This document shows, piece by piece, positions 8,888 to 17,273 of a stretch of 64,000 nt of DNA; the stretch's first letter is position 1, and each line of letters starts with the position of its first letter. The notes under the pieces are model-generated. The model was not told the origin of the DNA and made no database searches. It worked only from the letters and a program-made list of their open reading frames with translations. The position numbers and the translations under genes are program-made. The stretch comes from Desulfovibrio sp. (GTDB lineage Bacteria; Desulfobacterota; Desulfovibrionia; Desulfovibrionales; Desulfovibrionaceae), in NCBI GenBank assembly GCA_016208105.1, contig JACQYS010000020.1, positions 1 through 64,000 of the forward strand, given 5' to 3'.

Positions 8888-9247
8888 ATGAAGTCCAACA
8901 AGAAGGATAAGTTTGCCGACGTGATTCGTGTAATCGATAATTGTGATGCCGAAGGTGTTCACGGATGCACCACATGCAAGAAGGCGATAACCGTTCAACT
9001 TCGTATTGTCGATGAAGTGGTTGTCGAGGCCGGAGGAAAGGCCGAAGGCTGCTTCTACAGCCGCCAGTGCCTGGCCGCGCTCATCTCCATGGTGCAGGGC
9101 AAGTCCGTGTACGAACTCTATCCCCTGACCAACCAGGAGCTTCGCCCCAATCTGGAAGTCGTGAAGGAAGATTACGACTGCGACGTCTTCACCATCGGCG
9201 CTCTCAAGCTCGCCTTGCGTAATTGGGAAAAGAAAATGGCCGCCTAA
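8888..9247 (+). CDS. NifU/IscU-like small cysteine protein
   Basis: A 119-residue protein resembling the iron-sulfur scaffold domain of NifU/IscU in its middle: AEGCFYSRQCLAALISMVQGKSVYEL matches the helix after the second scaffold cysteine and the KGK-type turn. The cysteine set is not canonical: NCDAEGVHGCTTC near the start, CFYSRQC in the middle and DYDCD near the end. It may bind a metal or cluster but need not be a scaffold. The ATG at 8888 is chosen because the upstream in-frame extension crosses the leader and looks non-coding. A strong terminator follows, so it is a single-gene unit. Confidence 0.65.
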   Translation: MKSNKKDKFADVIRVIDNCDAEGVHGCTTCKKAITVQLRIVDEVVVEAGGKAEGCFYSRQCLAALISMVQGKSVYELYPLTNQELRPNLEVVKEDYDCDVFTIGALKLALRNWEKKMAA

Positions 9248-9267
9248 AGGCGACCAGCTGCCACCCG

Positions 9268-9299
9268 AGCCGCTCCGCGCATGCGGGGCGGCTTTTTTT
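9268..9299 (+). terminator. Intrinsic terminator after the NifU-like gene
   Basis: An 11-base GC-rich stem with a GCAT loop (9268-9293) is followed by seven T residues, 20 bases after the stop codon. Confidence 0.85.
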
Positions 9300-9405
9300 A
9301 TTGGCGGCAACAGGGGCACGCCAATGTGCTTGACCGGGAGGCATCGTGGCTACCTGTCCGAAGCCACGTCCCGCCGAAAGTCTCGATCAAGACGGCATTT
9401 CCGGT

Positions 9406-9879
9406 TCAGGTGGCCAACCGGATATCCCCGATGATGGTCAGCTCAAACCGTGTGAACGTTTTCTTCTCAGAAAAACTTTTTTTGAATCTCAACTCGTGCC
9501 GTGTGGTTTCCGACGACGGCAGATAGACCTTTGCCACCTCCGTATCCCCTTCGAAAAGCACGAGAAAAATCCTGCGGCTGCTCCAGCGGATGATGTCGCT
9601 GGAATCATTCAAGGCCAGCACTCCCGATATTTCGTAGTCTGAACCAGATGCCCTGTGCAGAGTCACTCTGACGGTGAAGAGCCCATCCTGAAGAACATGC
9701 TCTGTGCCGAATACAATAGGAGTACCTGGCGTTGCCGGGTCTTGCGGGGCGGAGAGCCTTCCCTGCACCCCGTAGAGCGCCTCGGACTGCTTGTCCATGG
9801 CGCGGGCCGGCTGGCCCTGCGCCAGGACTGATCCGATGAGCAATGCTCCGCAGAGAAATGTCCGAATCAGCTTCACCAC
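9406..9879 (-). CDS. Exported hypothetical protein, GTG start
   Basis: A 157-residue protein with a signal peptide (VVKLIRTFLCGALLIGSVLAQ, cleavage near ARA-MD) and a beta-rich mature part of about 130 residues ending in FELTIIGDIRLAT. The GTG at 9879 is chosen because GGAGGG lies six bases before it and the signal peptide begins there; the longer open frame upstream reads as junk. No domain was recognised. Probably a periplasmic protein. A 168-base spacer separates it from the winged-helix gene, so co-transcription is uncertain. Confidence 0.65.
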   Translation of the reverse strand: MVKLIRTFLCGALLIGSVLAQGQPARAMDKQSEALYGVQGRLSAPQDPATPGTPIVFGTEHVLQDGLFTVRVTLHRASGSDYEISGVLALNDSSDIIRWSSRRIFLVLFEGDTEVAKVYLPSSETTRHELRFKKSFSEKKTFTRFELTIIGDIRLAT

Positions 9880-10047
9880 CGTATCCCTCCGTCCGCCATG
9901 ACGGCTCAGGGGGTACCCTCCTAGGTCCCAGCCAAAGGCGTTAAGACCTTTTGGCATCTCTACAAAACCTCGCGGGCAGGTTCTTTCAGAATCCCAAAAT
10001 GCGCCGGAATCAGGTTGCAGAGCGAATGATTCATACCCACTACCCAA

Positions 10048-10287
10048 TTACGGGTGACCCGCTGGTGTAGCCGAAAGCTTCTCCTCTCCGGAGGAAGTCA
10101 GTTGCATCCACCCCTGCTCCTCCCTGACCAGCCCGGCTTCCTCGAGCACTCTGGCAACCATGCGTATTCTGTAGAGAGGCAGTCCGGTGGAGAGGGCCGC
10201 GGCTTCTGGTGATCCATGCTCGTGCAATCCCGCAAGCACTTGCCGGCCAATTTCCGTGAGGCTGCCGTCGGGCTTGATGCACGCCAC
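10048..10287 (-). CDS. Small winged-helix-like protein coupled to peroxiredoxin
   Basis: A protein of about 79 residues (92 if an upstream ATG at 10326 is used). Sequence such as LTEIGRQVLAGLHEHGSPEAAALSTGLPLYRIRMVARVLEEAGLV fits a winged-helix DNA-binding fold: helix, turn, recognition helix, then a hairpin (GWMQLTSSGEEKL). The GTG at 10287 lies two bases after the peroxiredoxin stop, and its open frame extends back into that gene, so the two are translated in sequence. It might regulate the peroxiredoxin or neighbouring genes, but it is shorter than full regulators and may be only an accessory domain. Confidence 0.55.
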   Translation of the reverse strand: MACIKPDGSLTEIGRQVLAGLHEHGSPEAAALSTGLPLYRIRMVARVLEEAGLVREEQGWMQLTSSGEEKLSATPAGHP

Positions 10288-10289
10288 GC

Positions 10290-10940
10290 CTACAAGCTCT
10301 TTTTGCAGAAAAACCAGTCCAGGCACTCCACACCTTTCGCCCCAACCCGCTCCTGTGCGGCATCCTGGGTGCGAGGCGGAGGAACGATCACCTTGTCCCC
10401 GGGCCGCCAGTTGGCCGGAGTGGCCACAGCGTGTTCGTCCGTGGTTTTAAGCGCATCCACAAGCCTCACAATCTCGTCCGTGTTCCTGCCCGTGGTCAGG
10501 GGGTAATAGATCACCGCCCGCACCATCTGTTTGGGATCAATGACGAACACGGCACGCGATGCCTCGGTTTTGGATTCGCCAGGCATTATCATCCCGTAGA
10601 GCTCCGCCACCTGGCGGGACAGGTCGGCAATGACCGGAAACTCGATTTTGGCGCCGAACTTCTCTTCGATGCGTCTGACCCAGGCGATATGGGAGAACAC
10701 CGAGTCGATGGACAGCCCTAGCAGTTCGCATCCCTTGGCGCGCAGGTCCTGGTGGATGGACGCGAAAGCCAGAAACTCCGTGGTGCAGACCGGCGTGAAG
10801 TCGGCTGGATGGGAAAAGAAGACGAGCCAGGAGCCCGCGAAGTCCTCCAGGCGAATGATGCCATGAGTGGATTCAGCCTCGAAAGCCGGGGCCTGCTCGC
10901 CGATACGCGGCAAGCGAGGCGGACAATTGCTCTGGTCCAT
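10290..10940 (-). CDS. Peroxiredoxin of the Prx6 (1-Cys/archaeal-type) family
   Basis: A 216-residue AhpC/TSA-fold peroxidase. The peroxidatic cysteine is C52 in FTPVCTTEF. The C-terminal extension ends with CLDWFFCKK, the paired-cysteine motif typical of archaeal-type Prx6 enzymes. It would reduce H2O2 and organic peroxides in the cytoplasm, fitting oxygen defence in an anaerobe. The ATG at 10940 is supported by AAGGAGG five bases before it; the longer open frame starts in the spacer. It lies just downstream of glnD (stop at 11005) and is followed at once by the winged-helix-like gene. Confidence 0.9.
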   Translation of the reverse strand: MDQSNCPPRLPRIGEQAPAFEAESTHGIIRLEDFAGSWLVFFSHPADFTPVCTTEFLAFASIHQDLRAKGCELLGLSIDSVFSHIAWVRRIEEKFGAKIEFPVIADLSRQVAELYGMIMPGESKTEASRAVFVIDPKQMVRAVIYYPLTTGRNTDEIVRLVDALKTTDEHAVATPANWRPGDKVIVPPPRTQDAAQERVGAKGVECLDWFFCKKSL

Positions 10941-11004
10941 GGGATCCTCCTTGACGAATGGAGCTTGCAATGAGCCTACCCCAGGCCAAGGGAGAAAGTC
11001 CACT

Positions 11005-13584
11005 TCAGGCCAGGCTGGCCAGCACGATGCTCGATATCTCCTCGATTCTGGATTGGTCCGTCACCTTGCGCCCCTTTTCGCCGCGAAGGTAGAATACGTC
11101 GAATACTTCCAGCCCGTGCGTGTCGATCTTGGCCATGTGCACGTTCAGAGAGAGCGAATCGAAGGCAACGGCAATGTCATAGAGAAGGCCTAGCCGGTCT
11201 GCGGCCCTCACCTCCACGGTGGTGAAATATTCGGACGAGGAGTTGTCCACCGACACCCTTGGGCGGATCCCCATGTCCGGTGCCTTGATCATAAGCGGCG
11301 AGGCACGCTTTTCCTGAATGCGGTAGTCGAGCGAGAGTTTCCCGGTAAGCGCGTAGCGCACCGCCCGGCGTACCCTGGCCCAGAGCTCTTCGGCAAAGAG
11401 CGTTTCCGGCAGAGGAGCCGTCTGGTAGGTGTGGATCTCCGTGGAATCGCTCCACAGATAGAAGTCGGCCGAGCGGATATTGACTCCATGCAGGGCCAGC
11501 ACTCCGGCCATGGTGGCGAAAAGACCCGGCTGATGCCTGGCCGCCAGGGTTACCCCCCAGCCGTCTCCGGCTTTGTTCGCCTCGGTCTCGATAACGGACA
11601 CACCCCGTCCGGCCTTGCTGGCCGGACGCATGCGGGAATCTTCCTCCAGGGCCGCCTCCAATTGGGAGAGAAGCCCCAGGTCCGTGAGAATGCCCTGCGT
11701 ACCCCGGCTTAACAGATATCTGGGAGGCATGGCGTCCAGGTAAGCTTCCAGGCCCTCGGCCGGGAACATGCCCCTGGCCTTGGACCGGAGCTTGTCTCGC
11801 AGTGCGAGCATGGCGTGGGCGTCCGTGACGTCGAAGAGCCCCCCGCCTTCTAGCACGGACATGATCCGGGCGTGCAGCCCGCCTATGAGGCTCGCCTTCC
11901 AATCGTTCCAGGCGGATGGCCCCGTGGCCACGGAATCGGCCATGGTGAGAAGAAGAAGCATGTCGAGGCGGTCCGCGGTGCCGATCCGCTGGGCGCAGGC
12001 GGCCAGGACGTCGCGGTCGGAAATGTCGCGGCGCATGGCGGTGTCAGCCAGCAACAGATGCCTGAGCACCAAAAAGCCCACGTCCGAGATCGTCTCTTCA
12101 TCGAGCCCCAAGCGCGTCAGGGCTTCGCGAGCCATGTCCGCGCCCTTCTCGGAATGGGCCCCGCCTTGGCCCTTGCCGATATCGTGAAACAGGGCTCCGA
12201 GCAGAAGCCGCTCCGGGTTGGGCAGCCGCGAATATACGGCATGGTAGGGATGATCTGGCTGTGCGGTCTTTCTCAGTTCAAGGATGGTTTCCAGGGTGTG
12301 GCGCCCCACGGGATGGATGTGGAACACGTCATACTGGACCATGTCTTGAACGCGTCCGAATTCCGGAATGATCGCCCCGAGAACCCCGGTTTCGAGCATA
12401 TCCGCCAAGGCGGCCTCTCCGTGAGGTTCCATGAGGGCCTTCAGGAGGAGTTCGAAGGCTCGCGTGCCCCCCTCCGCTGTTCCGGAGAAACTTTTCAGCT
12501 CCTGAATGCCGCCCTCTATGCGCCTGCGCGCAGGAAGCGACAGCGGTTCCCCAAGCCTCAGGGCGTGGCCGAATATGTCCAGAACATCCTCTGGCCCGGA
12601 GCGACCGGATGATGACGCGTCGAAATCCAGCCCCTGGTTGGTAAGCAGTATGGAGCCGCCCAGGGGTTTTCCCGGGGCGGCCTTGCCGGGTGTTTTGGTG
12701 GCAAGCAGCGGCCAGAGGGCGCGGTGCAGGGTTCGTATCTCGGCCATTACCCGGTGGAGTTCAGCCAGAAACACCTCCACGTCCAGAACACCTTCGGAGG
12801 CCTTGAATCCAAGCCTGCCCGCCAGTTCCCTCTGCGAGTCCAGGCTCAGCCGATCTTCCTTGCGGCCGGCCAGCACATGCAGGTGGTTTCGAACCATGAG
12901 CAAGAAGGCGAGGTGCCCTTCCAACACGTCGAGCCATTCGGCGGGCAGGCCCGCTCCATCTCTTTTGGAGAGCCCTTCCAGCCAGCGAACCTGGTGTACG
13001 TCCCGCAGGCCGCCCAGGGCTTCCTTGAGGTTCGGCTCCAGCATGCCCGAGGCGTCGCCGTAGCTGGCGGCGCGCTTGAGGTTGTGCTCCGCGAGCCATT
13101 TTTTGAAGGATTCGGCTCTCCCGGGAAGAAGCTTCCTGTCGCGCTTGTTTACGAATTCGTCGAACACGCTTTTGTCGCCGGCCAGGAAGCGGGCATCCAG
13201 GAGCGAAGCGAAAACCTGCCAGTCCTTCTTGGCCAGATCCAGGCATTCGCCGACCGAGCGCACGCCGTGGCCCAAGTCCGCGCCCAGATCCCACAGGGGG
13301 AAGAAGACGTCCTTGGCCAGCTCTTTGGCCTCTGCCGGAACTGACCCCTTAAACAGGATCAGCGCGTCGATGTCCGACCTGGGGCACAATTCGCTCCTGG
13401 CGTAGCCACCTACCGCCACCAGAGCGAAAGCGGTCTTGCGAGGAGGAATCTCCACAATCCTGGCTTTGAAATACTCGTCGTAGGCTTCTGAATACTTTTG
13501 GCAGAATCCGGGGCCCAGGTCCGTAAGCAGCTCCTTGCGCTGCCTTTCCAGGTGCCTGGTCGCTTTGGAAGGGGACGGCTGCAT
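11005..13584 (-). CDS. glnD: PII uridylyltransferase/uridylyl-removing enzyme
   Basis: An 859-residue GlnD. The nucleotidyltransferase motif GGYARSELCPRSDIDAL is near residue 60, the HD-domain motif LLLGALFHDIGKG near 460, and two ACT domains fill the C-terminus (about 680-760 and 785-859). It uridylylates PII when glutamine is low and removes UMP when glutamine is high. It lies downstream of amtB and glnB. A terminator-like hairpin stands directly before its ATG, so its output is probably attenuated relative to glnB, and no clear ribosome site is visible there. A slightly later start cannot be excluded. Confidence 0.95.
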   Translation of the reverse strand: MQPSPSKATRHLERQRKELLTDLGPGFCQKYSEAYDEYFKARIVEIPPRKTAFALVAVGGYARSELCPRSDIDALILFKGSVPAEAKELAKDVFFPLWDLGADLGHGVRSVGECLDLAKKDWQVFASLLDARFLAGDKSVFDEFVNKRDRKLLPGRAESFKKWLAEHNLKRAASYGDASGMLEPNLKEALGGLRDVHQVRWLEGLSKRDGAGLPAEWLDVLEGHLAFLLMVRNHLHVLAGRKEDRLSLDSQRELAGRLGFKASEGVLDVEVFLAELHRVMAEIRTLHRALWPLLATKTPGKAAPGKPLGGSILLTNQGLDFDASSSGRSGPEDVLDIFGHALRLGEPLSLPARRRIEGGIQELKSFSGTAEGGTRAFELLLKALMEPHGEAALADMLETGVLGAIIPEFGRVQDMVQYDVFHIHPVGRHTLETILELRKTAQPDHPYHAVYSRLPNPERLLLGALFHDIGKGQGGAHSEKGADMAREALTRLGLDEETISDVGFLVLRHLLLADTAMRRDISDRDVLAACAQRIGTADRLDMLLLLTMADSVATGPSAWNDWKASLIGGLHARIMSVLEGGGLFDVTDAHAMLALRDKLRSKARGMFPAEGLEAYLDAMPPRYLLSRGTQGILTDLGLLSQLEAALEEDSRMRPASKAGRGVSVIETEANKAGDGWGVTLAARHQPGLFATMAGVLALHGVNIRSADFYLWSDSTEIHTYQTAPLPETLFAEELWARVRRAVRYALTGKLSLDYRIQEKRASPLMIKAPDMGIRPRVSVDNSSSEYFTTVEVRAADRLGLLYDIAVAFDSLSLNVHMAKIDTHGLEVFDVFYLRGEKGRKVTDQSRIEEISSIVLASLA

Positions 13585-13621
13585 GAAAGAAAAGAGGGGG
13601 CCGCATGGGCGACCCCCTCTT
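13585..13621 (-). terminator. Terminator/attenuator between glnB and glnD
   Basis: Nine-base arms at 13592-13600 and 13613-13621 form a GC-rich hairpin, followed on the minus strand by TTTTCTTTC. The T-run ends directly at the glnD ATG, so read-through is needed for glnD expression unless it has its own promoter. Confidence 0.8.
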
Positions 13622-13629
13622 GGCTACAG

Positions 13630-13968
13630 TTAGATGGCGTCCTTGCCGGTTTCTCCGGTACGGATGCGCACAACCTCTTCCACCGGCGTGATGAATATCT
13701 TGCCGTCGCCCACTTCGCCGGTCCGGGCGGCGTCCTGCACGGCCTTGAGCACCGCCTGCACCAGGCCGGAGTCGATCACCAGCTCGAGCTTGATCTTGGG
13801 CACGAAATCCACCTGATACTCGGCTCCGCGGTAGATTTCCTTATGGCCGCGCTGGCGCCCGAAGCCCTTGACCTCGGAGACGGTCATCCCTTTTACGCCA
13901 GCATCGGTGAGGGCCTTCTTGATGTCTTCCAGCTTGTAGGGCCGGGTGATTATTTCGATCTTACGCAT
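13630..13968 (-). CDS. glnB: Nitrogen regulatory protein PII
   Basis: A 112-residue PII trimer subunit. The T-loop has YRGAEYQVDFVPK, with the uridylylation tyrosine at Y51. The GEVGDGKIFITPVEEVVRIRTGE C-terminus carries the ATP and 2-oxoglutarate site residues. It binds AmtB to control ammonium uptake and is modified by GlnD, whose gene follows. It lies 12 bases after amtB and so is in the same transcript, an arrangement typical of GlnK. The name glnB or glnK is interchangeable here. Confidence 0.95.
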   Translation of the reverse strand: MRKIEIITRPYKLEDIKKALTDAGVKGMTVSEVKGFGRQRGHKEIYRGAEYQVDFVPKIKLELVIDSGLVQAVLKAVQDAARTGEVGDGKIFITPVEEVVRIRTGETGKDAI

Positions 13969-13980
13969 GGGGAACGCTCC

Positions 13981-15198
13981 TTAATTCTGATAGCCGGTTT
14001 CGCCGTGCTGGCTCACGTCCAGGCCCTTGTCCTCGTCTTCCTCGCCCACCCGGACCTTCACGATGGCGTTGACCACCGCCAGAATGACCATGGTGCCCAC
14101 GAAGCAGAACACCCAGGTGGCCACCACGGAGACGAACTGAATCCAAAGCTGCTCAGGGTTGCCGAAGAACAGTCCGTCGTTTCCGGCCTCGTTCACGGCC
14201 TTGGAGGCGAAGAGGCCAGTGGCGAGGGCGCCCCAGGTTCCGCCGAGACCATGCACGCCCACGACATCCAGGGCATCATCATACTTGAACATGTGCTTCA
14301 TGTTAACCCCAAAGTAGCACACCACCCCACCGACCAGGCCGATGACGATGGAAGCCATGGGGGTCACGAAACCCGCGCCCGGGGTGATGGCCACGAGGCC
14401 GGCCACGGCGCCGGATGCCAAACCCAAGGTGGTGGGCTTCCCGCGATGCATCCACTCCGCCAGAATCCAGGAGAGGGATGCGGCTGAAGCGGCCAGGTGC
14501 GTGGTGACGAAGGCCGAGGAAGCCAACCCGCCGGCGGTGAGGGCGGAGCCGGCGTTGAAACCGAACCAGCCGAACCACAGGAGCCCAGCGCCCAGGATGG
14601 TCATGGGAAGATTGTGGGGAATGAAGGGCTCGCGGCCGTAGTTCTTGCGCTTGCCCAGGAAGAGGACAAAGGCCAGGGCCGATGCGCCGGAGCTCATGTG
14701 CACCACAGCGCCGCCAGCGAAGTCCAGAGCACCCATGGACATGAGCCAGCCGCCGCCCCAGACCCAGTGGGCCAGAGGGTTGTAGATGGCGATGGCCCAG
14801 ATGAGGCTGAAGAGGAGAAACGCGCTGAATTTGATGCGCTCGGCAAAGGCTCCGGAGATGAGCGCGGGAGTGATGACCGCGAACATCATCTGGAAGGCCA
14901 TGAAGGCCAGGTGGGGCACGGTGTTGGCGTAGGTTTCATGGGGAGTCTGCCCGACACCGGCGAGGTTGAGAAAATCAAGCCCTCCGACGATGCCGCTGAC
15001 ATCCGACCCGAAGGACATGGAATACCCGATGATGGCCCACTCCACGGAAATGAGCCCGATGAGCACATAGCTGTGCATGAGCGTGCCCAAAACGTTTTTG
15101 GAGCGGACCATGCCGCCGTAGAACAGACCAAGCCCCGGAGTCATCAACAGTACCAGGGCCGCCGAGATAAGAATGAATGCTGTGTCCGCCGCGTTCAT
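13981..15198 (-). CDS. amtB: Ammonium transporter
   Basis: A 405-residue Amt protein with 11 predicted helices, starting outside with MNAADTAFILISAALVLLMTPGLGLFYGGMV. The SAL-type repeats, VVHMSSGASALAF (first twin histidine) and VHGLGGTWGALATG (second) are intact. It conducts ammonium across the inner membrane and is blocked by PII. The ATG at 15198 follows AGGAGGG by seven bases; the upstream in-frame extension is leader. The C-terminal tail GEEDEDKGLDVSQHGE is the PII-contact region. It is the first gene of amtB-glnB-glnD. Confidence 0.96.
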   Translation of the reverse strand: MNAADTAFILISAALVLLMTPGLGLFYGGMVRSKNVLGTLMHSYVLIGLISVEWAIIGYSMSFGSDVSGIVGGLDFLNLAGVGQTPHETYANTVPHLAFMAFQMMFAVITPALISGAFAERIKFSAFLLFSLIWAIAIYNPLAHWVWGGGWLMSMGALDFAGGAVVHMSSGASALAFVLFLGKRKNYGREPFIPHNLPMTILGAGLLWFGWFGFNAGSALTAGGLASSAFVTTHLAASAASLSWILAEWMHRGKPTTLGLASGAVAGLVAITPGAGFVTPMASIVIGLVGGVVCYFGVNMKHMFKYDDALDVVGVHGLGGTWGALATGLFASKAVNEAGNDGLFFGNPEQLWIQFVSVVATWVFCFVGTMVILAVVNAIVKVRVGEEDEDKGLDVSQHGETGYQN

Positions 15199-15625
15199 TT
15201 GAAAAACCCTCCTGTTTTCGATGGTGGCCCGCCAGCAGGTCTTTCCTGCCGGCGGCCTCGTGCCTGCCATCTTTGCCCCGGGTGTCTCCTGCCTGACCCG
15301 CCGGTTTGGCTGCACGGGTTAACAGATAGCTACGTTTTTACACTTTTGCAAGTTTTTTCTGTTTTCAGACAAAATGTAAAAACATGTTCAAAAATGTCGC
15401 ACGCTCACCAATTTTTAAAAAATACAATTATTTCTGACAAATGAATTGGCCATCAACATGCGCCAACATCTGACATTTTTTTACAACTTTTGCAAAAAAT
15501 ATCATTTTGGCTAGAAGTCGTCATACAACGAGAAAAACGACCTCATATTCGTCCGCGCCCTTGCCATACTCGTTTGTTTGGTGGAAATAATGGGTGGAAT
15601 ACTCTATTAACGGACTGGAACACAT
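15199..15625. promoter_or_regulatory. Divergent control region between amtB and the receiver/kinase gene
   Basis: A 427-base AT-rich spacer in an otherwise GC-rich segment. Two copies of a motif close to TTTTTACA(A)CTTTTGCAA lie at 15335-15351 and 15478-15495, about 144 bases apart, in the same orientation. An extra TTTTTACAT on the minus strand lies at 15374-15382. These are candidate binding sites for a regulator of nitrogen uptake. No sigma-54 promoter with good -24/-12 elements was found. Confidence 0.45.
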
Positions 15626-17092
15626 ATGCTCGATCCAACTCCGCCAGCCCGGTCGATCCTCACCATAGACGACGACTACTCCGTCAGGGCTACCATTGCG
15701 GCCTGGATCGAAGACTCCGGGTATACGGCCTTCCAGGCGTCGAGCGGGCTGGAAGGGATTGAGCAGCTCACGATGCACCGGCCGGACCTGATCCTCTTGG
15801 ACCTTCGCATGCCGGTGATGGACGGGCTTGCTTTTCTTGAAGAGATGAAGGCGCTGGGAAACGATACGCCGGTGATCATCGTCTCCGGCAGGGCCGATCT
15901 TCAGGACGCTATCCGCGCGTTTCGGCTTGGGGCCTGGGACTACATCACCAAGCCCATCGAAAGCTTCGACCTGCTGGACCATGCGGTCACGGCCACACTG
16001 GAACGCAGGGAGCTCGCCCGGCAGGTGCGGATAGCGGAAGCCAGGTACACCAACCTGGTCCAGAACATCCCGTTGGTGATATTTAGCCTGGACGCCAGTC
16101 TTGAGCTGCAGTTCGTCAACCGCGCCTGCCAGAACCTGCTCGGATTCACGCAGGAAGAGGCTTTGGCCGAGCCTAGCTGGCTCTTGGAGCGGGTGCACCT
16201 CGACGACCGCGAACGCGTCCGTCTGGCCTTCATGCAGAACCTGGCCGACAAGGACAGCGCGTTCTCCAAAACCTGCCGGCTGATCCACAAGACCGGAAGA
16301 ACCGTTCACGGCATCATCAAATCCATCCCGCAGACCACCTGCCCCAGCGGCGCCGCCCTCTCCGGGGTCGAGGGAGTCATACTCGACATCACTGACAGGC
16401 TGATGCTGGAGAAATTCCTGGTGCAAAAGGAAAAGGTGAAGACCCTGGGTGCGATTTCAGCGGAAGTGGCCCACGAAATCCGCAACCCGCTGGTGGCCAT
16501 CGGCGGGTTCGCCAGGAGCCTTCTCAAAAAGGAACCCGGCCAACCGGAAGCCGAGATCATCTTCGGAGAGGCTCAGAGGCTGGAGAAAATCCTCGACCGC
16601 ATACGTGATTATCTGAGCCCCGTACGCATGCACAGGGCTTCGATCCAGCTCACCACAGTGGTTCGCGACTGCCTGGAGCTTCTCGCTCCGGAAATTGAGG
16701 CGAACAACGTCTTGCTAGAACTGGATATGGAACTTCCGAACTCCCAGGTGGAGGAAGATCCGGACCTTCTCACCCAGATCGTCATCAACCTCATACGGGC
16801 CACCTTGGCGTCGCTGCCTCCCAAGGGCACCATGTGGATCCGGATGTTCTCCAGCGAGCGTTTTCTTCATATAGAGGTAGGCGGGGCTCAGGTGAAACCC
16901 GTGGAGGATGTGGAAAAGGTCTTCCTGCCTTTCGACGAAGGCGGGGAATCAATCGGCCTGCCTTTCTGCTACAGGCTGCTGCGCACCATGGGGGGCTCGC
17001 TGGTCTTTGACCAAAAGGACGGAAAAGGGATTTTCACCATGTCCGTCCTGCATGCCGACCAGGCTTTCTCGCGGAACAATCCAGAAGACTAG
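15626..17092 (+). CDS. Receiver-PAS-histidine kinase hybrid with degenerate ATP-binding domain
   Basis: A 488-residue cytoplasmic signalling protein. It has an intact receiver (residues 1-125: DDD pocket, phospho-acceptor in LILLDLRMP, K in ITKP), a PAS domain (about 145-265), and a phospho-acceptor H-box (AEVAHEIRNPLVAIGGF). The ATP-binding domain is eroded: the N-box reads NLIRATLASLP without the usual second Asn, and the G1 DxGxG is replaced by VGGAQV. A G2-like GLPFCYRLL remains. It may be an accessory phosphotransfer protein rather than a kinase. It diverges from amtB, so a role in nitrogen control is inferred. No output domain is present. Confidence 0.85.
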   Translation: MLDPTPPARSILTIDDDYSVRATIAAWIEDSGYTAFQASSGLEGIEQLTMHRPDLILLDLRMPVMDGLAFLEEMKALGNDTPVIIVSGRADLQDAIRAFRLGAWDYITKPIESFDLLDHAVTATLERRELARQVRIAEARYTNLVQNIPLVIFSLDASLELQFVNRACQNLLGFTQEEALAEPSWLLERVHLDDRERVRLAFMQNLADKDSAFSKTCRLIHKTGRTVHGIIKSIPQTTCPSGAALSGVEGVILDITDRLMLEKFLVQKEKVKTLGAISAEVAHEIRNPLVAIGGFARSLLKKEPGQPEAEIIFGEAQRLEKILDRIRDYLSPVRMHRASIQLTTVVRDCLELLAPEIEANNVLLELDMELPNSQVEEDPDLLTQIVINLIRATLASLPPKGTMWIRMFSSERFLHIEVGGAQVKPVEDVEKVFLPFDEGGESIGLPFCYRLLRTMGGSLVFDQKDGKGIFTMSVLHADQAFSRNNPED

Positions 17093-17221
17093 TTGACGAT
17101 TCGGTAAATTTTTACCGGTTTGCGGTTTTAGTAATTTTACTATCCCTCAATTTATTAGCCCTCAATCCTCCACCTCCCCTCAGCAGATATCGCTCATACT
17201 GCCTTGCAAGCGAGAGAGTAC

Positions 17222-17245
17222 ACAGGGCGGGAATGATGCCGCCCT
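17222..17245 (-). terminator. GC-rich hairpin after the TPR gene
   Basis: Eight-base perfect arms (CAGGGCGG and CCGCCCTG) with an eight-base loop lie about 30 bases past the TPR stop. No T-run follows, so it may be a stabilising hairpin more than an intrinsic terminator. Confidence 0.35.
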
Positions 17246-17273
17246 GCATGCTCCTGCACAGTCCTTTTTGGAA

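Noticed and set aside
15230-15330. GG-N10-GC pattern upstream of amtB that could be a sigma-54 promoter
   Set aside because: The -12 half does not match TTGC and the surrounding bases do not fit; GG-N10-GC occurs by chance in GC-rich DNA.
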